Part shown: positions 13,565 through 16,161 of the stretch, piece after piece
Layout of the letters: every line of letters begins with the position of its first letter
How positions within the stretch are numbered: the first letter of the stretch is position 1
Assembly: GCA_018969935.1 (NCBI GenBank)
Contig: JAGWXJ010000033.1
Location: 1 to 16,161 of the forward strand
Origin: Alphaproteobacteria bacterium
GTDB taxonomy: Bacteria; Pseudomonadota; Alphaproteobacteria; Micavibrionales; UBA1664
Direction of reading: 5' to 3'
DNA length: 16,161 nucleotides
Made by a program: the position numbers and the translations under genes
Notes under the pieces: model-generated
The model's database searches: none
The model's input: only the letters and a program-made list of their open reading frames with translations
What the model was told of the DNA's origin: nothing

Positions 13565-13593
13565 AGAATACACGGGAAGTATCAGAAAATCAA
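13565..13593 (-). promoter_or_regulatory. Promoter of the leader ORF and SLT gene
   Basis: On the minus strand TTGATT (13593-13588), a 17-bp spacer and TATTCT (13570-13565) predict a start near 13558, three bases before the leader ORF. Each hexamer matches consensus at four positions. Confidence 0.45.
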
Positions 13594-13683
13594 TACTTTA
13601 TGTTAAATAGTTGCGTATATGGAATTTTGATTTTATCTATATTTATCAGATTGTTAGCTGAAAATGTCTGAAAACTGGAAAGA

Positions 13684-15183
13684 CTACTTGGGCAATTTTG
13701 TTGCCGGAATGGCCTTGGCGGCACCGTTTTTCCAAACCAGATCAACCGTTTTGATGCCTGCCTTTTTGGCGTCTATCAGCGGGTCGGAGATGGCATCCTC
13801 CAGCCAGCGCAGGACCTCGCGCGCGCCATAGGTTTCAAGTGCCTGCCACTGGACGAGGCCCTGGTTGACGAGCGCGGCATCGATGGACGCGACCGTGACT
13901 TCATATTGTTTTGCAATCCGCGCGATGTGTTGGGAAAGGACGCGGCCACGGGCAGCGGCATCAAGCGGGGAGAAGCTTGTGACAAGATCGATACGGGCCA
14001 GAAACTCGGGTGCGAAGTAGCTTTGAAGTTCGTCCTTCGTGGCCCTTGTAAGGGCTGTCGGGTCTTCCTTGTGTTGTTCGTAGATGGCGCCGAGTGCTTT
14101 GTGCGCGGCGTTGGATGTCATGATGATGACGCAGCCCGTGGCGTCGATGGTGGCGCCTGTTGACTGTTCGGTGAAGCGGCCTTCATCGAGCATGGAGAGA
14201 AGCAGGCGGAAGAGCGGGCTTTGCTGGCCCTGCTGGCCCATCGCCTTTTCAATTTCATCAAAGAGGATGACGCTGTTGGGGAAGCGCTGGACATGCGCGG
14301 TTAAAGCGCCCGGTTTGTCGGAGCCCATGTAACCTGTGGGCGCACCGATGAGGGTTTGCAAACCGGCCTCGCCCAAAATGTTACCGCAATCGACACGGAA
14401 CAGCGTTTTATCGCTGCCCAATAAGGATGTGGCTACGGCCTTTGCCATCTCGGTTTTGCCGACGCCGGTGGGGCCCGCAAAAAGGCCTGTAAACACAGGT
14501 TTTCCGCGGCGTTGCTGGGCCAAGCGGCGGGCAACGGCCTTTGCAAGCTGGGTTGAAATGATGTCCTGGCCTATGACGCGCCTTTGCAAAGAGGCTGCAA
14601 GCTTATCGGCATCGATTTCACGAAGGCCTGCGGCGGGCGGTGCCTTGACCTCACCTTTGATAACGGGGGCCGATGGATGATCGGGCGTATCCTGATGGTC
14701 GGAGGAAATGAGGTTGCTTGCCCATTCCTCCAGTGAAGATTTGAAGGCGAAGCTGAGAAGTAGAATGGCGAAGCCGAGCATGGCGAGGCTTTGCGTATAA
14801 TTGCTTTCCATTATTTGCGCGATGGACATGCCTTTGTATTTGACGATGACATCCCACGTGGATGACAGCGTGACCAGCAGAATGCCTGCGGATGCTGCAT
14901 CCACTGTTGTCCAGTTGGCGAGGGACATGCGTTTGAGCATGAAGGTAAGGGGCCAGAGGGCCAGCGCAAAAAATACGGGCACAAAAGGCAGGAGCCAGTA
15001 CAACACGGCGTTATCGCCCATGGCGTGGGCCGAGTTGAACCACAGCGCGCTTACGTTATCCGCGAGAAAATAGAGCATCCATAGCGGCCATAGCTGGAAG
15101 ATCAGCCTGATGCCGTAGATGAGCAAGGCATAGATGCTTTGCGGTTCGTAGGGGATTTCCTGAGGACGTTGGGATGAAGCCAT
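13684..15183 (-). CDS. Membrane-anchored AAA+ ATPase of the ClpA/ClpB second-domain type
   Basis: The 499-residue protein has an N-terminal membrane region with about four hydrophobic helices (roughly 17-41, 59-83, 95-112, 131-148), then one Clp-type AAA+ module at about 195-470. Features seen: VIGQD (203-207), Walker A GPTGVGKTE (237-245, Lys243), pore loop GAPTGYMG (280-287, Tyr285), Walker B ILFDEIEKA (306-314, Asp309-Glu310), sensor 1 MTSN (355-358), arginine finger in PEFLARID (392-399, Arg397) and sensor 2 GAREVLRWL (453-461). The Clp N-domain, first AAA domain and middle coiled coil are absent. Where ClpA has its ClpP-docking IGL loop this protein has LGA (364-366), so ClpP binding is doubtful. 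Such modules thread substrates through a hexamer pore. The start is fixed by a TTGTCA/TAGAAT promoter ending 8 bases before the ATG. It lies downstream of secA, separated by the secA terminator. Confidence 0.8.
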   Translation of the reverse strand: MASSQRPQEIPYEPQSIYALLIYGIRLIFQLWPLWMLYFLADNVSALWFNSAHAMGDNAVLYWLLPFVPVFFALALWPLTFMLKRMSLANWTTVDAASAGILLVTLSSTWDVIVKYKGMSIAQIMESNYTQSLAMLGFAILLLSFAFKSSLEEWASNLISSDHQDTPDHPSAPVIKGEVKAPPAAGLREIDADKLAASLQRRVIGQDIISTQLAKAVARRLAQQRRGKPVFTGLFAGPTGVGKTEMAKAVATSLLGSDKTLFRVDCGNILGEAGLQTLIGAPTGYMGSDKPGALTAHVQRFPNSVILFDEIEKAMGQQGQQSPLFRLLLSMLDEGRFTEQSTGATIDATGCVIIMTSNAAHKALGAIYEQHKEDPTALTRATKDELQSYFAPEFLARIDLVTSFSPLDAAARGRVLSQHIARIAKQYEVTVASIDAALVNQGLVQWQALETYGAREVLRWLEDAISDPLIDAKKAGIKTVDLVWKNGAAKAIPATKLPK

Positions 15184-15191
15184 TGCATAAG

Positions 15192-15220
15192 ATTCTATAA
15201 GTATTCGCGCGCATTGACAA
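15192..15220 (-). promoter_or_regulatory. Promoter of the membrane AAA+ gene, predicted near-leaderless
   Basis: On the minus strand TTGTCA (15220-15215), a 17-bp spacer and TAGAAT (15197-15192) each match consensus at five positions. The predicted start at 15185 leaves two bases before the ATG, and no Shine-Dalgarno is present. Confidence 0.65.
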
Positions 15221-15330
15221 AGGGTGGAAGGCGGGACTGTAGTTTTTTCATATCAAGACGCTTTTAGCCAATGCCACACAGCGATGACTTGGAGAACATT
15301 TTTCCAGAGGCGAGATATTCGGGCGGCAGG

Positions 15331-15361
15331 AAAAAGCGCGTGGTTTGAGGCCGCGCGCTTT
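15331..15361 (-). terminator. Intrinsic terminator of secA
   Basis: AAAGCGCG and CGCGCTTT (15333-15340 and 15354-15361) form an 8-bp stem extended by GG/CC, with a 7-base loop. On the minus strand it ends in TTTTT (15335-15331). It begins 8 bases after the secA stop. Confidence 0.82.
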
Positions 15362-15368
15362 GCTTTTG

Positions 15369-16161
15369 TTATTGCGAGGCTGTCAGCTTGCCGTGGCAAT
15401 GTTTGTATTTTTTGCCCGAGCCGCAGGGGCAGGAGGCGTTGCGCGGCAGTTCATCCCACGTGCTTGGGTCATTCGCATCGAAGGTTTTGTTGACCGAGGG
15501 GCGCAAGGCTTCAGGCTTTTCGGGGGCCTGAGGCGCTGCTGCGGGGTCCTGACGGGTTTCGACAACCTTGGCGCGGTTTACTTGCGGAACAAGGTTCATG
15601 GTGCCTGCCGTCGGGTCCACCTCCACATAGGAAAGGGTACGGACCACGCCTTCACGCAGGCTGCCCAGCATATTCTGGAACAGGGCGAAGGCCTCGGCCT
15701 TGTATTCGTTCAGCGGGTCACGCTGGGCGAAGGCGCGCAGGTTGATGCCCTGACGCAGGTGGTCGAGGGTGTGCAAGTGTTCTTTCCAGTGGTGGTCAAC
15801 GCGCTGGAGGACAATCGCTTTTTCAACGCGGCGGAAAACATCCGGCCCCGTGCGGGCGGCTTTTTCGGCCATGAATTTATCGGAGGCGTCCAGAACGCGT
15901 TCTTCCAATTTCGCGTCGTCGATGCCTTCTTCCTTTGCCCATGCATCAATCGGCAGATCGATGTTGAGCGTGTGGTTAACGCCTGCCTTGAGGCCCGTTA
16001 CATCCCACTGTTCGGGGTAGCTGCCTGCGGGTACCGCGCGGGTGACCATATCGTAGACGACATCGGCGCGCATATCGCGGACGAGTTCTTCCAGCGTGTT
16101 CGAGTTCATGATTTCGCGGCGCTGTTCGTAAATCACCTTGCGCTGGTCGTTCATCACGTTG
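15369..16161 (-). CDS. secA: Protein translocase subunit SecA, C-terminal part (5' end outside window)
   Basis: SecA is the ATPase motor that drives preproteins through SecYEG. About 264 codons are visible, and the frame is open to the window edge, so the start and both nucleotide-binding domains lie beyond it. The fragment opens with NVMNDQRKVIYEQRREI, the helical scaffold/wing region, and continues with the conserved LQRVDHHWKEHLHTLDHLRQ and GINLRAFAQRDPLNEYKAEA blocks. It ends with an Ala/Pro-rich linker and a SEC-C zinc motif, CPCGSGKKYKHCHG (C-x-C-x8-C-H), which contacts SecB and phospholipids in known SecA proteins. The full ligand set and stop, 5 residues after the motif, show an intact C-terminus. 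A strong terminator follows at once. Confidence 0.97.
   Translation of the reverse strand, partial: NVMNDQRKVIYEQRREIMNSNTLEELVRDMRADVVYDMVTRAVPAGSYPEQWDVTGLKAGVNHTLNIDLPIDAWAKEEGIDDAKLEERVLDASDKFMAEKAARTGPDVFRRVEKAIVLQRVDHHWKEHLHTLDHLRQGINLRAFAQRDPLNEYKAEAFALFQNMLGSLREGVVRTLSYVEVDPTAGTMNLVPQVNRAKVVETRQDPAAAPQAPEKPEALRPSVNKTFDANDPSTWDELPRNASCPCGSGKKYKHCHGKLTASQ

Noticed and set aside
12583..13671. Plus-strand open frame of 362 codons opposite the SLT gene
   Set aside because: It mirrors the Pro/Ala/Arg-rich minus-strand gene, whose composition removes stops from the other strand. The translation is low-complexity Gly/Ala/Ser with no motif, while the minus strand has a membrane helix and SLT motifs.
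15224..15493. Plus-strand open frame of 89 codons after the AAA+ promoter region
   Set aside because: It runs through the secA terminator and antisense to the SEC-C coding region. No ribosome-binding site or motif was found.

Overview
The window looks like part of an alphaproteobacterial chromosome. The mdh, sucC and sucD genes occur in that order on one strand, a grouping well known in Alphaproteobacteria; the proteins fit that group; and the composition is even and moderately GC-rich. The genus cannot be fixed from the sequence. No tRNA, rRNA, CRISPR array, transposase or integrase was seen, and no gene-free stretch exceeds 300 bases.

Layout. Positions 1-1568 hold the tail of an unidentified gene, a small entericidin-like lipoprotein on the minus strand, a soluble S49 (SppA/SohB-like) peptidase and an 86-residue ankyrin-repeat protein closed by a strong terminator. 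Positions 1587-3025 hold two minus-strand genes: a small glycine-rich membrane protein and a degenerate isochorismatase-fold protein. Positions 3157-11234 carry the plus-strand TCA-cycle genes mdh, sucC and sucD, but the block is interrupted twice. A tandem pair of paralogous unknown proteins (424 and 434 residues) lies between mdh and sucC. A 663-residue membrane-anchored lytic-transglycosylase-like protein lies on the opposite strand between sucC and sucD. Positions 11235-15183 carry two more minus-strand genes: a second bitopic transglycosylase-like protein (757 residues), whose stop directly abuts that of sucD, and a membrane-anchored ClpB/ClpA-D2-type AAA+ ATPase. The window ends in the C-terminal part of secA (minus strand) with its SEC-C zinc motif and terminator.

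How the genes relate. Malate dehydrogenase and both succinyl-CoA synthetase subunits are TCA-cycle enzymes, but sucC and sucD cannot share a simple bicistronic mRNA here, and sucD has its own good promoter. Two transglycosylase-like proteins, the membrane AAA+ protein, the lipoprotein and SecA are all envelope-related. A joint envelope-remodelling role for the transglycosylase and AAA+ genes is only inferred.

Regulatory layout is the most unusual part. The TCA genes, the ankyrin gene and the tandem pair have Shine-Dalgarno sequences. The peptidase, the isochorismatase-like gene, the first transglycosylase and the AAA+ gene instead have promoters whose predicted start point falls on, or within two bases of, the ATG, which suggests leaderless mRNAs. 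The second transglycosylase has a nearly leaderless 15-codon upstream ORF whose stop overlaps its start (TAATG). It and mdh each have a three-segment leader in which alternative hairpins could hide or free the ribosome-binding site.
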